Position numbers and translations under genes: made by a program. From Mesorhizobium ventifaucium (lineage in GTDB: Bacteria > Pseudomonadota > Alphaproteobacteria > Rhizobiales > Rhizobiaceae): DNA of 64,000 nucleotides. The notes beneath the pieces were generated by a model that saw nothing but the letters and a program-made list of their open reading frames with translations, did not search any database and had not been told where the DNA came from. This document shows positions 15,681 to 23,970 of this stretch, one piece after another. Position 1 is the stretch's first letter, and the number at the start of each line of letters is the position of its first letter. The stretch lies in the NCBI RefSeq assembly GCF_935822925.1, contig NZ_CAKXZS010000016.1, positions 62,001 through 126,000 of the forward strand. Reading direction: 5' to 3'.

Positions 15681-16733
15681 ATGACGAAATCATCGTTTTT
15701 CGCATCAGCGAGCGCCCTTTGCCTCGGTCTCCTGCTGAGCCTCGGCCCCGCTTCGCAGGCAAATGCCGCCGCCAAATGCATCAAGGGCGACCGCAAGGCG
15801 CCGTACACGATTGGCTGGGCCAACATTTATTCCGTGCCGACCTGGATGAAGCAGACACAGGGCACGATCGAGGCCGAAATCGAGACTCTGAAGAAGCAGG
15901 GGCTTGTCGACAAGCTTGTCGTGACCGACGCCCAGGGAGACGCCAACGTCCAGATCCAGCAGATCCAGTCGATGATCGATTCCGACGTCGACGCCATCAT
16001 CCTGATTGCCGGCTCGTCGACCGCGCCGGCGCGTGTGCTGGCGGCCGCCTGCGCCAAGGGCATCGCCATCATCAACTTCGACAGCCTCGTCGACACCGAC
16101 CAGGTCACAGCCAAGGTCAACACCGATTCCGCTCAGTGGGGCGATCAGGCGGCCAAGTTCCTGATCGACGCCATCGGCGGCAAGGGCAAGATTCTCGTCC
16201 TCAACGGCCCGGCCGGCGTTTCGGTCAGCGACGATCGGCGCAAAGGCGCTGACGCGGCGCTCAAGGCCCATCCTGAGGTGACAGTCGTTGCCGAGACCAA
16301 CACCCCCTACAATGTCGCGCCTGCACAGGAAGCCGTCACCAGCCTGCTGTTCGCCAATTCCGAGATCGACGGAATTCTTTCGCTCGGCGGTGCCTTGTCT
16401 GCGGGCGCGGTACTCGCCCTCGACAAGCAGGGCCGCGAACAAGTGCCGATCACCGGCGAGAACGCCCGTCAGTTCCTCGAGCTCTGGAAGGAAAAGGGCC
16501 TCAAGAGCTGGGCGACCATGCAGCCGAACTGGCTCGGCGCCTTTGCCACCTACACCGCCGTCCAGGCGCTGGAGGGCAAGGATGTGCCGGCTTTCGTCAA
16601 GATCCCGCTGCCGGTGATCGACAATTCCAACATCGATCAGTACCTCGCCCGGGCGGCCGATTTTCCGGCTGACGGCTACATCTATTCGCCCTACGACGAG
16701 GATCTGTTCAAGAAGCTGCTGGCTGAACAATAA
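15681..16733 (+). CDS. Ribose-type periplasmic substrate-binding protein
   Basis: A 350-residue precursor with a Sec signal peptide (FFASASALCLGLLLSLGP, cleavage near ANAA). The mature part follows the family 4 sugar-binding (RbsB-like) pattern: YTIGWANIYSVPTWMKQTQG at the start, VTDAQGDANVQIQQIQSMI, DAIILIAGSSTAP, and ILVLNGPAGVSVSDDRRKG. AAGGGAAC precedes the ATG. It is the first gene of an operon with one double ATPase and two permeases. The ligand is unknown; the downstream D-amino-acid enzymes suggest an amino-acid derivative or amino sugar as readily as a plain sugar. Confidence 0.92.
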   Translation: MTKSSFFASASALCLGLLLSLGPASQANAAAKCIKGDRKAPYTIGWANIYSVPTWMKQTQGTIEAEIETLKKQGLVDKLVVTDAQGDANVQIQQIQSMIDSDVDAIILIAGSSTAPARVLAAACAKGIAIINFDSLVDTDQVTAKVNTDSAQWGDQAAKFLIDAIGGKGKILVLNGPAGVSVSDDRRKGADAALKAHPEVTVVAETNTPYNVAPAQEAVTSLLFANSEIDGILSLGGALSAGAVLALDKQGREQVPITGENARQFLELWKEKGLKSWATMQPNWLGAFATYTAVQALEGKDVPAFVKIPLPVIDNSNIDQYLARAADFPADGYIYSPYDEDLFKKLLAEQ

Positions 16734-16752
16734 GCCTGAAAGGTCGCAGAAG

Positions 16753-18261
16753 TTGGTGGCCACGGCTCCGCTTCTTGCCGCGCGGGGGGTGTCGAAGTCC
16801 TTCTTCGGCAACCCCGTCCTGCGCGACGTTTCCATCGCTCTCCAGCCGGGCCGCGTGCATGCGCTGCTCGGCGAGAACGGCGCCGGAAAGTCGACGCTGA
16901 TCAACCTCTTGTCCGGTGCCTTGCGCCCGGATGGCGGAGCGATCGAGGTCGATGGGCGCCCAGTGTGGCGCATGACCCCCGCCTATGCCCAACAGGCCGG
17001 GATCGCCGTCGTCCAGCAGGAACTCAGCCTGACGGCCAGCCTCTCCATCGCCGAGAACATCGGCCTTGGCGCCTATCCGCGCCGGTTCGGTTTGCTCGAC
17101 TATCCCGAACTCGCCGTGCGGGCCAGGGCAGCATGTGATCTTGTCGGGCTTCGCGAACCGCTCTCGGTACCGGTTGGACATTTGTCGCTTGGCCGCCGGC
17201 AGATGGTGGAGATAGCCAAGGCGCTTTACCGCCGGCCGCGCGTTCTCATTCTCGACGAACCCACTTCGTCGCTTTCGGCAACCGAAACGAAAGTCCTGAC
17301 GGAATTGTTGGAGAGGCTGCGCGGCGAGGGCATCGCTATTCTCTACATTTCGCACCGGCTGAACGAAGTCATGGCACTGTGCCAGCATGTCACCATCCTG
17401 AAGGACGGCGCCTGCACGGCGGATCGCAGCCTGGAAGGAACCGACGCCGGCGGGCTGGTACGGCTGATGGTCGGCCGCGACCCCGGCGACCTTTTTCCAC
17501 AGTGGCAGGCTTCGGTATCGACTGCCAACGCCATCTCGGTTCGCAATTTTTCGGCCGGCCTGATGCGCGACGTCGATCTCGACATCAGGACGGGCGAGGT
17601 GCTCGGCATTGGAGGCCTGGTCGGGCAAGGGCAGGAAGATCTGCTGCTCGGCCTCTACGGTGCCATTCCGGCCAGGACGGCATCCGCGACCATCAACGGC
17701 GCTTCAAGTCTGCCCAGCGGTGTGCCGAAAGCCAACGCGCTTGGCCTCGCCTATGTCCCGGCCGACCGCAAGCGCGAAGGCCTGCACCTGATCCATTCCA
17801 TCATCACCAACATGATGCTGCCCGCTTTCGCAAGACTGCCGGCGCTGAAACTGCGCAGCCGCCGTGCCGAGCGCGAGACGGCGAGAGGTCTCGCTGCCCA
17901 GCTTGGCATCAAGGGCGACCTCGACCGGCCGGCGCAGGCCCTCTCGGGCGGCAACCAGCAGAAGGTGGCGCTGGCGAAATGGATGCCGCACCACCCGCTT
18001 GCGCTTCTCCTCAACGACCCGACGCGCGGCGTCGATGTCGAGACCAAGCGCGAAATCTACATGATGCTTCGCAACTTCGCCGCCGCCGGCAAGGCGGTCG
18101 TGCTGCTCAGCTCCGACACACCCGAACTGGTGCACCTTTGCGACCGCGTCGCGGTGGTCCGGGAGGGCCACATCGTTGCCATGCTCGAGCGCGGCGCATT
18201 GAGCGAGGAAGCGATCGTTTCCGCCGCGATGGGCGCCGAACAGCGGCAGGTGGCGGCATGA
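16753..18261 (+). CDS. Ribose-type ABC transporter ATP-binding protein (double ATPase)
   Basis: A 502-residue RbsA/MglA-type protein with two fused ATPase domains. The first has Walker [10 protein letters not shown] near 40-48, signature LSLGRRQMVEIAKAL and Walker B LILDEPTSSL. The second, from about residue 260, has a degenerate Walker A (GLVGQGQEDLL) and signature LSGGNQQKVALAKW, as usual in this family. The start is probably the TTG at 16753, spaced properly from AAAGG, with GTG at 16756 as the alternative. It is followed by the first permease with an ATGA overlap. Confidence 0.94.
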   Translation: MVATAPLLAARGVSKSFFGNPVLRDVSIALQPGRVHALLGENGAGKSTLINLLSGALRPDGGAIEVDGRPVWRMTPAYAQQAGIAVVQQELSLTASLSIAENIGLGAYPRRFGLLDYPELAVRARAACDLVGLREPLSVPVGHLSLGRRQMVEIAKALYRRPRVLILDEPTSSLSATETKVLTELLERLRGEGIAILYISHRLNEVMALCQHVTILKDGACTADRSLEGTDAGGLVRLMVGRDPGDLFPQWQASVSTANAISVRNFSAGLMRDVDLDIRTGEVLGIGGLVGQGQEDLLLGLYGAIPARTASATINGASSLPSGVPKANALGLAYVPADRKREGLHLIHSIITNMMLPAFARLPALKLRSRRAERETARGLAAQLGIKGDLDRPAQALSGGNQQKVALAKWMPHHPLALLLNDPTRGVDVETKREIYMMLRNFAAAGKAVVLLSSDTPELVHLCDRVAVVREGHIVAMLERGALSEEAIVSAAMGAEQRQVAA

Positions 18262-19223
18262 GCACGGTGGGCTCCTCAAGGCAAGCCGGCGCTCTCTACT
18301 GGCCGGTTCAGCTGCGCCGCAATGTCGGCGTGCGTGGCCTGTTCGCCGTGGTCATGGCGTTCCTCGTCGCCTATGGCTTCCTGTTTCCCGGCCTGTTTAC
18401 CGCTTCCGGCTTCGCCAAATTCACCCAGAGCTGGTTTCCACTGGCGCTGGTCGCCATGGCCCAGGCGATCCTCATGCTTACCGGCGGCATCAGCCTGGCC
18501 ATCGGCGCAATGGTCAGCCTGGGCGCGGTGATCGCCGCGACGACGATGACCGGGCCGCTGGGCGTAGCCGGCGGTGCCACTGCGGTGGCGCTGACCGGTG
18601 TCGGCATCGGTGGCGCGACCGGATTCATCGTCGTAAAACTTCGGTTGCCGGCGATCGTGGTGACGCTCGCCGGTTCCTTCATCATCGGCGGTGCTGCGCT
18701 GCTCATCCTGCCGAGACCCGGCGGCGCCATTCCGGAGTGGCTGTCGGACCTGCTTGCCGGCAACACGCCCGCGGCCTTCGTGCTGCTGGTGCTCATCGTC
18801 CTTCTGTGGAAACTCTATCTCGCCACACCGCTTGGCTTGAGCCTTTATGCCGCCGGCGAGAATCCGGTCGGCGCCTATCGCTCCGGCGTGCCGGTCGATG
18901 GTGCGCGGGTAGCCGCCTACGCGATCAGCGGCCTGCTTTGCACAGGCGCCGGCCTGTTCGTCGCCGCGCAAACAGGTTCGGGCGATCCGATCATCGGCAC
19001 GGCGTTCACGCTGAATTCCATTGCCGCCGCCGTGCTCGGCGGCATCGGCTTCCTCGGCGGTCAAGGCACGATGCGCGGTGCGCTTGCCGGTAGCCTGCTG
19101 CTCAGCCTGATGATCAGTGTGATGTTCTTCCTCGGCTTCACGCCGGTCGCCCAGTATGTCGCCCAGGGCCTCATCATCATCGGGGCGGTCGCCATCCCGC
19201 AATTCCGCAAGGTGCAGCGATGA
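18258..19223 (+). CDS. Ribose-type ABC transporter permease 1
   Basis: A 321-residue RbsC-like permease (BPD_transp_2 family) with about nine hydrophobic segments. Landmarks are MLTGGISLAIGAMVSLGAVI, FIVVKLRLPAIVVTLAG, LYAAGENPVGAYRSGVPV and AAAVLGGIGFLGGQGTMRG. The ATG at 18258 overlaps the ATPase stop (ATGA), and the gene itself overlaps the second permease the same way, so the three proteins are translationally coupled. The two permeases form a heterodimeric channel. Confidence 0.93.
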   Translation: MSTVGSSRQAGALYWPVQLRRNVGVRGLFAVVMAFLVAYGFLFPGLFTASGFAKFTQSWFPLALVAMAQAILMLTGGISLAIGAMVSLGAVIAATTMTGPLGVAGGATAVALTGVGIGGATGFIVVKLRLPAIVVTLAGSFIIGGAALLILPRPGGAIPEWLSDLLAGNTPAAFVLLVLIVLLWKLYLATPLGLSLYAAGENPVGAYRSGVPVDGARVAAYAISGLLCTGAGLFVAAQTGSGDPIIGTAFTLNSIAAAVLGGIGFLGGQGTMRGALAGSLLLSLMISVMFFLGFTPVAQYVAQGLIIIGAVAIPQFRKVQR

Positions 19224-20191
19224 CAGCATGGAAAGAGACCGTGGGCGGCAGGCGCGCTCTGACAATCCTGCGTAGCCGGCCCTTTCTCACCGTTGCCATC
19301 GTTGCCGCGGTGTGGATCGTGGCGAGCTTCGTCTCGCGCGGCTTCGGCGCCTATGGCCATTTGCGCTATCTGGTCGAACTGGCCGCGGTGATTGGCCTGG
19401 TTGCGGCGGGGCAGACCTTTGTAGTCATTGCCGGCGGCATCGACCTTTCCGTCGCGGCGATCGTCACGGTGAGCGCCGTCAGCCTGCCGCTGCTGTCGTG
19501 GCAGGCGGATCCGACCGGGCTCACCGCCGTCCTTGCCGTCCTTGCGCTGACGACGACAATCGGTCTGGTGAACGGGCTGGGCGTGGCATTGTTGCGCGTT
19601 CATCCCATGATCATGACCCTGGCCATGGCGACATTCCTGCAGGGCCTGCTGATCATCATCGCCGGCGGCAGCGCCGTGACCGCCGAGAACCCGCTGGTCC
19701 GCTGGATCGGCAATGCGCGGCCGGCCGGTATACCCGCAGGCGTGCTCTTGTGGGTGGCCGTCTCCGTGATCGTTCTGGCCGCAATGCATGCCACATCCTT
19801 CGGCGCTCGGCTCTTCGCCATGGGCGCCAACCCGCTCGCCGCGACACTCTCCGGCGTTCCCTTCGCTTCGACAACCCTGGCGGTCTACGGCATCAGCGGG
19901 TTCACTTCCGGGCTTGCGGGCGTGCTGGTGCTCGGCATGAACGGACAAGGCTATGTCGGGATCGGCGATCCCTATCTGCTCGCCTCGATTGCGGCCGTCG
20001 TGCTCGGCGGCACCTCGATCCTCGGCGGGCTCGGCACCTATGCCGGCACCATTCCCGGCGCCATCCTGCTGGTCACGATCACGGCTCTGATCACCGTCGT
20101 CAACGCATCGCCCGGCTGGCGCAGCATCCTTTTCGGTTCGCTGATCCTGGGGCTGCTGCTTCTCTCAGGCAGGGAGCAGGCCCGCCGATGA
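19220..20191 (+). CDS. Ribose-type ABC transporter permease 2
   Basis: A 323-residue partner of the preceding permease, same family: FVVIAGGIDLSVAAIVTVSA, LRVHPMIMTLAMATFLQGL, LFAMGANPLAATLSGVPF and VVLGGTSILGGLGTYAGT are diagnostic. It starts at an ATGA overlap. Its last 27 bp overlap the end of the convergent amidohydrolase gene, so the operon's plus-strand series is interrupted here and resumes at 21184. Confidence 0.93.
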   Translation: MTAWKETVGGRRALTILRSRPFLTVAIVAAVWIVASFVSRGFGAYGHLRYLVELAAVIGLVAAGQTFVVIAGGIDLSVAAIVTVSAVSLPLLSWQADPTGLTAVLAVLALTTTIGLVNGLGVALLRVHPMIMTLAMATFLQGLLIIIAGGSAVTAENPLVRWIGNARPAGIPAGVLLWVAVSVIVLAAMHATSFGARLFAMGANPLAATLSGVPFASTTLAVYGISGFTSGLAGVLVLGMNGQGYVGIGDPYLLASIAAVVLGGTSILGGLGTYAGTIPGAILLVTITALITVVNASPGWRSILFGSLILGLLLLSGREQARR

Positions 20192-21106
20192 CATATCGTC
20201 CAGCCGGTAGATGCGCCTTGCATTGCCGAAGAACAACGCCGTCTGCTCGTCTGCGGAAAGCTCCCCGGAAATGGCCTTGAAGCTGTCATATACCGCATCG
20301 AACGACGCGTGCAGACCGGCCACCGGGAAGTCACTGCCGAACATCGCCCGCTGCGTGCCGAAACAGTCGATGCAATGCATGACAACCGGCTTCAGGCTGT
20401 CGAGCGTCCAATCATGATCGTAGGCGACCAGATCCGATATCTTGATGGCGACGTTGTCGCGCTCCGACAAAAGCCGAAGCGCTTCGCGCCACGCCCGCAT
20501 TCCATCGGCGTCACGGTCGATCGGGCTGCCGCAGTGGTTGAGAACAAAGAGCTGGTTCGGATAGGCCGCTGCGAGGCGCGCGGCACCGGCGAGCTGGCGC
20601 GGAAACACCATCAGATCGAAAATCAGCCGATGGCCGGCAAGCAGCGCCAGGCCGGCGCGCCAGGCCGGATCGTCCATGATGCCGTCATGGGCAGCGAAAC
20701 GGCGGGCAGGATCTGGATCCCAGCTCAGTATGTCGCGCACGCCGACGACACGGTCGAATGCCGCCTGCGCCTCGACCAGCGCCGGGGCTTGGCGGTTCGC
20801 CAGAGGAACGTGTACGACGTAGCGGGCCGCCACGCCCTGCGACTTGCCGAGCGTTTCAAGCCACCGCGTTTCGCCGACGCAGTCGTCCCCGGCCCAACCG
20901 GCTTCGACATGGACGGTGGCGACGACATTGTGCCGGCTGGCGTCGCGCAAATAATCCTCAGGAAGATAGTTTCGCCGCAACGGGCCAAGCTCGCCCATGC
21001 CGCCGCGCTCGCCAGCCGTTGTGGCGAGCCACGGGTGGCGGCCGAGGCCGAGATCCCAAAGATGATGGTGGGCATCGATGATCGGTCCGGAGTAAGGCTT
21101 TGACAC
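20165..21106 (-). CDS. Amidohydrolase (COG3618-type) on the opposite strand
   Basis: A 313-residue metal-dependent hydrolase: IIDAHHHLWDL (HxH motif near 11-14), VHVEAGW, FVLNHCGSPI with a conserved His, KISDLVAYDHDW with the conserved Lys, and FGSDFPVAG with the terminal catalytic Asp. It probably hydrolyses a lactone or related ester or amide. The start is a GTG at 21104-21106 preceded by GAGAG. It lies reversed inside a run of plus-strand genes, overlapping the permease end by 27 bp and facing the dehydratase gene start across 77 bp, which suggests local inversion or independent acquisition. Confidence 0.86.
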   Translation of the reverse strand: MSKPYSGPIIDAHHHLWDLGLGRHPWLATTAGERGGMGELGPLRRNYLPEDYLRDASRHNVVATVHVEAGWAGDDCVGETRWLETLGKSQGVAARYVVHVPLANRQAPALVEAQAAFDRVVGVRDILSWDPDPARRFAAHDGIMDDPAWRAGLALLAGHRLIFDLMVFPRQLAGAARLAAAYPNQLFVLNHCGSPIDRDADGMRAWREALRLLSERDNVAIKISDLVAYDHDWTLDSLKPVVMHCIDCFGTQRAMFGSDFPVAGLHASFDAVYDSFKAISGELSADEQTALFFGNARRIYRLDDMSSAGLLPA

Positions 21107-21183
21107 GCATCTCTCTCATGCTGTGGCCGGCATCGGAAATCGATCCGGACTTCGTCCTGCGAACGCGAAAGGACTAGCATCGG

Positions 21184-22503
21184 ATGACCGAAAACTCACC
21201 CGTACCGGCGCTCGCGACCCGTGAAAATTTCCTGCTCGACGATCGCATCCGCGGCGTGCCGCCCGGCACCTTCGGGCTGGACAGCAGCCTTGTCGCATTT
21301 CAGCGCTGGCATCCGGCTGATGGGCGCATGTCGTTGCCGGTGCTGACCCTCGACGAGGAGGCCTTCATCGCCAATCGTGACCTGTTTCTGCGCTACGCGC
21401 GCGAACAGGGCGCCATGGTCGCGCCGCATGCCAAGACCCCGATGGCGCCCGACCTTGCCCGATCGTTGGTAGAGGCCGGAGCATGGGGAACGACCGTCGC
21501 GGATATCAGACAAGCCGCGGTGATGCTCAGGGCCGGCCTCACACGGCTGATCATCGCCAACGAGGTTGGTGGATCAGGCGGTGCGAACCGGCTCGCAGCG
21601 CTGGCTGGCGCCTGGCCAAGCGTCGAGCTCTTCGTCTTCGCCGACTCTATCGCCGCCGTGAATGCGCTCGCCGAAGCCTGGCGGGCCAATGCAATGCTGC
21701 CGCCGTTGCGCGTGCTCGTCGAACTCGGTGCGGGGAGGGCGGGCGCGCGGACCACTGGCGAAGCCGAGGCGATCGCCGATGCAGTTGATGCAGCCGGCGG
21801 ACGGCTGCTGATTGCCGGCGTTGCGAACTACGAAGGTGCCGCGGCGCAACCCGACCCCGGCCGCACCGAGGAGGTGATCTCGGCTCTGCTGGCGATGACC
21901 GCCGACATGTTCCTGCGGCTGCGCGCCCGCGTCGGTGGCGACGTGCCGCTGATCGTCACGGCCGGCGGCTCGGTATTCTTCGACAAAGTGGTCGCCGCGC
22001 TTTCGCCCGCCGTTTCCAGGGACGGCAATGTGACGCTGGTGTTGCGCAGCGGCGCCATCTTCTTCCACGACCATGGTATCTATGATCGCTCGCTTAGCGC
22101 ACTTGACGCCCGCAACGGCTTTGTGGTCGGCGGCGTCAGCGTTTCCGCACGACATTCGTTTCGTCCGGCTTTGCGCCTGTGGGCCGAGGTGCTGTCGCGG
22201 CCGGAGCCCGGCCTGGCGATCTGCGGCATGGGCATGCGCGACGTGTCGTTCGATCAGGGCTTTCCGATGGTGCTCGCGGTCTTCCGGACCGGCAAGCCAC
22301 TGCCGGAAGCGCGCGCCGACGTCTTCAAGCTGAACGACCAGCACGCCTTCCTGACAATCGCGCCGGGCGACGACATTGCCGTTGGCGACATCATTGAATT
22401 CGGCATCTCCCATCCCTGCACCTGCCTCGATCGCTATCGCGTGATCTTCGGCGTCGACGCGGCCGGGCATGTCCGCCACGCCTTTCCCACCTATTTCGGC
22501 TGA
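21184..22503 (+). CDS. PLP-dependent D-amino-acid dehydratase/aldolase (D-serine dehydratase-like)
   Basis: A 439-residue fold-type III PLP enzyme of the D-threonine aldolase/DSD1 family. The Schiff-base lysine is K84 in VAPHAKTPMAPDLA. The C-terminal D-serine-dehydratase-like domain carries the metal-site pattern GISHPCTCLDRYRV (His and Cys near 407-411). Family members split D-threonine-type beta-hydroxy amino acids or dehydrate D-serine and D-threonine. A RidA gene follows 47 bp downstream, which favours dehydratase chemistry that releases a reactive enamine. The exact D-amino acid is not known. Confidence 0.88.
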   Translation: MTENSPVPALATRENFLLDDRIRGVPPGTFGLDSSLVAFQRWHPADGRMSLPVLTLDEEAFIANRDLFLRYAREQGAMVAPHAKTPMAPDLARSLVEAGAWGTTVADIRQAAVMLRAGLTRLIIANEVGGSGGANRLAALAGAWPSVELFVFADSIAAVNALAEAWRANAMLPPLRVLVELGAGRAGARTTGEAEAIADAVDAAGGRLLIAGVANYEGAAAQPDPGRTEEVISALLAMTADMFLRLRARVGGDVPLIVTAGGSVFFDKVVAALSPAVSRDGNVTLVLRSGAIFFHDHGIYDRSLSALDARNGFVVGGVSVSARHSFRPALRLWAEVLSRPEPGLAICGMGMRDVSFDQGFPMVLAVFRTGKPLPEARADVFKLNDQHAFLTIAPGDDIAVGDIIEFGISHPCTCLDRYRVIFGVDAAGHVRHAFPTYFG

Positions 22504-22550
22504 TCGGATTTTGTGGCGGCGGCCCCAAGAGAACCTCGAAAGGATCCAAT

Positions 22551-22895
22551 ATGATCAAGTACTTCCAGTCCGGCTCCCGCATGTCGCAGGCGGTCGTCTA
22601 TGGTGGCCTCGTCCATATCGCAGGCCAGGTCGCCGACAATCGCAAGGCCGGCATCGAAGGCCAGACCAGCGATGTGCTCTCAAAGATCGAGGCGCTTTTG
22701 GTCGAGGCCGGCAGCAGCAAGTCGAAGCTTGTGGCGGTCAACATCTTCCTGCCGCAGATCGGCGACTTCGACGCCATGAACAGCATCTACGATGCCTGGG
22801 TGGAGCCTCAACGCCTGCCGGCGCGGGCCTGCGTCGAGGCGCGTCTCGCCGATCCCGACCTCCGCATCGAGGTCACAGCGATCGCCGCCATCTGA
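22551..22895 (+). CDS. RidA/YjgF-family enamine/imine deaminase
   Basis: A 114-residue protein spanning one YjgF/YER057c/UK114 domain. Landmarks are GGLVHIAGQVADN, QTSDVLSKIEALLVEAGSSK, VNIFLPQIGDFDAMNSIYDAW and, for the active-site arginine, PARACVEARLADPDLRIEV. RidA proteins hydrolyse 2-aminoacrylate and similar intermediates to 2-oxo acids plus ammonia. Placed right after a PLP dehydratase, it probably removes the enamine product of that enzyme. AAGGA precedes the ATG. Confidence 0.93.
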   Translation: MIKYFQSGSRMSQAVVYGGLVHIAGQVADNRKAGIEGQTSDVLSKIEALLVEAGSSKSKLVAVNIFLPQIGDFDAMNSIYDAWVEPQRLPARACVEARLADPDLRIEVTAIAAI

Positions 22896-22904
22896 GTCTC
22901 CACC

Positions 22905-23915
22905 ATGCACACCGGACTCACCCATACGCTCGACTTCGACCGGGACGGCAAGACATCAGGCTATCTCAGTATTCCCTTCTCGATAGACCGTTCGCCCTAT
23001 TTCCAGGTCAAGATCCCGATCTGCCTCATACGCAACGGTGAACGGCCGTCGCTGCTTCTGATGGCCGGCAATCACGGTGACGAATATGAGGGCGAGCTGT
23101 CGCTGGCAAAGCTGATCCGCCGGCTCGATCCCAAGCGGATCAAGGGCCGCGTCACCATCCTGCCGATGGCGAACGCACCGGCGGTCATGGCCGCCAAACG
23201 CTGTTCGCCGCTCGATGGCGGCAATCTCAACCGAGCCTTTCCGGGCGATCCGTCGGGCACACCGACAAGCCGTCTTGCCAGTTTCCTCGAGACGGAACTG
23301 TTCCCTCGCCACGACGTCGTCTTTGACATCCATTCGGGCGGCACCTCGATGGAACATCTGCCTACAGCACTCGTCGAGCGCAATACCGAACCCGACCGCC
23401 ACAGGCGCGGGTTGGAGTTGATGCGGACGCTCGGCATGCCGTATGGGTTCGTGGCCGACAATGGTCAGGCCTCGCCGACCTCGATGGGCGCAGCCCGCCG
23501 GGCCGGTGCCATTGGCGTCAGCGGCGAGTTCGGCGGCGGCGGCACCGCAACAGTTGATACGATGGCGATTACCGCTCGCGCGATCGACAATCTGATGGTC
23601 GCCGTTGGCGTGGTCGAGGCGCCGGTTCTTTCGCCGGAGTCAAAGCCTTCGGCGCCGACGCGAGTGCTCTCGCTTTCCCGGCACGGTCAGGGCCTGTACG
23701 CCACCCGCCGCGGCTGGTTCGAACCCGCCGTCAGGCTCGGCGACGGCGTTAGCGCCGGACAATTGGCCGGCTGGTATCACGACCTCGAACGACTCGATCT
23801 TGCCGAGGAAGCCCTGCATTTCGCCGAAGGCGGCATCGTACTTTCGCGCCGGCTGCACACGATGTGCGAGGCGGGAGACTGCCTGTTGCAGGTCGCCGAA
23901 CCGGTGGAAGGCTGA
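22905..23915 (+). CDS. Zinc deacylase, succinylglutamate desuccinylase/aspartoacylase family (DoeB-like)
   Basis: A 336-residue M14-type hydrolase. The zinc site is visible as GNHGDEYEGE (His and Glu) and later DIHSGGTSMEHLP (His), with RAFPGDPSGTPTSRLASFL between. These are the hallmarks of the branch that includes ectoine-pathway N-acetyl-diaminobutyrate deacetylase (DoeB). It starts 9 bp after the RidA gene. In this operon it most likely removes an acyl group from the imported substrate so that the dehydratase can act, but the substrate is inferred from neighbours only. Confidence 0.86.
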   Translation: MHTGLTHTLDFDRDGKTSGYLSIPFSIDRSPYFQVKIPICLIRNGERPSLLLMAGNHGDEYEGELSLAKLIRRLDPKRIKGRVTILPMANAPAVMAAKRCSPLDGGNLNRAFPGDPSGTPTSRLASFLETELFPRHDVVFDIHSGGTSMEHLPTALVERNTEPDRHRRGLELMRTLGMPYGFVADNGQASPTSMGAARRAGAIGVSGEFGGGGTATVDTMAITARAIDNLMVAVGVVEAPVLSPESKPSAPTRVLSLSRHGQGLYATRRGWFEPAVRLGDGVSAGQLAGWYHDLERLDLAEEALHFAEGGIVLSRRLHTMCEAGDCLLQVAEPVEG

Positions 23916-23970
23916 CGGGAAACCAATCGCGTTTGCTCACGGCGCCATTATAGAAAACCGAGGAGATTTC

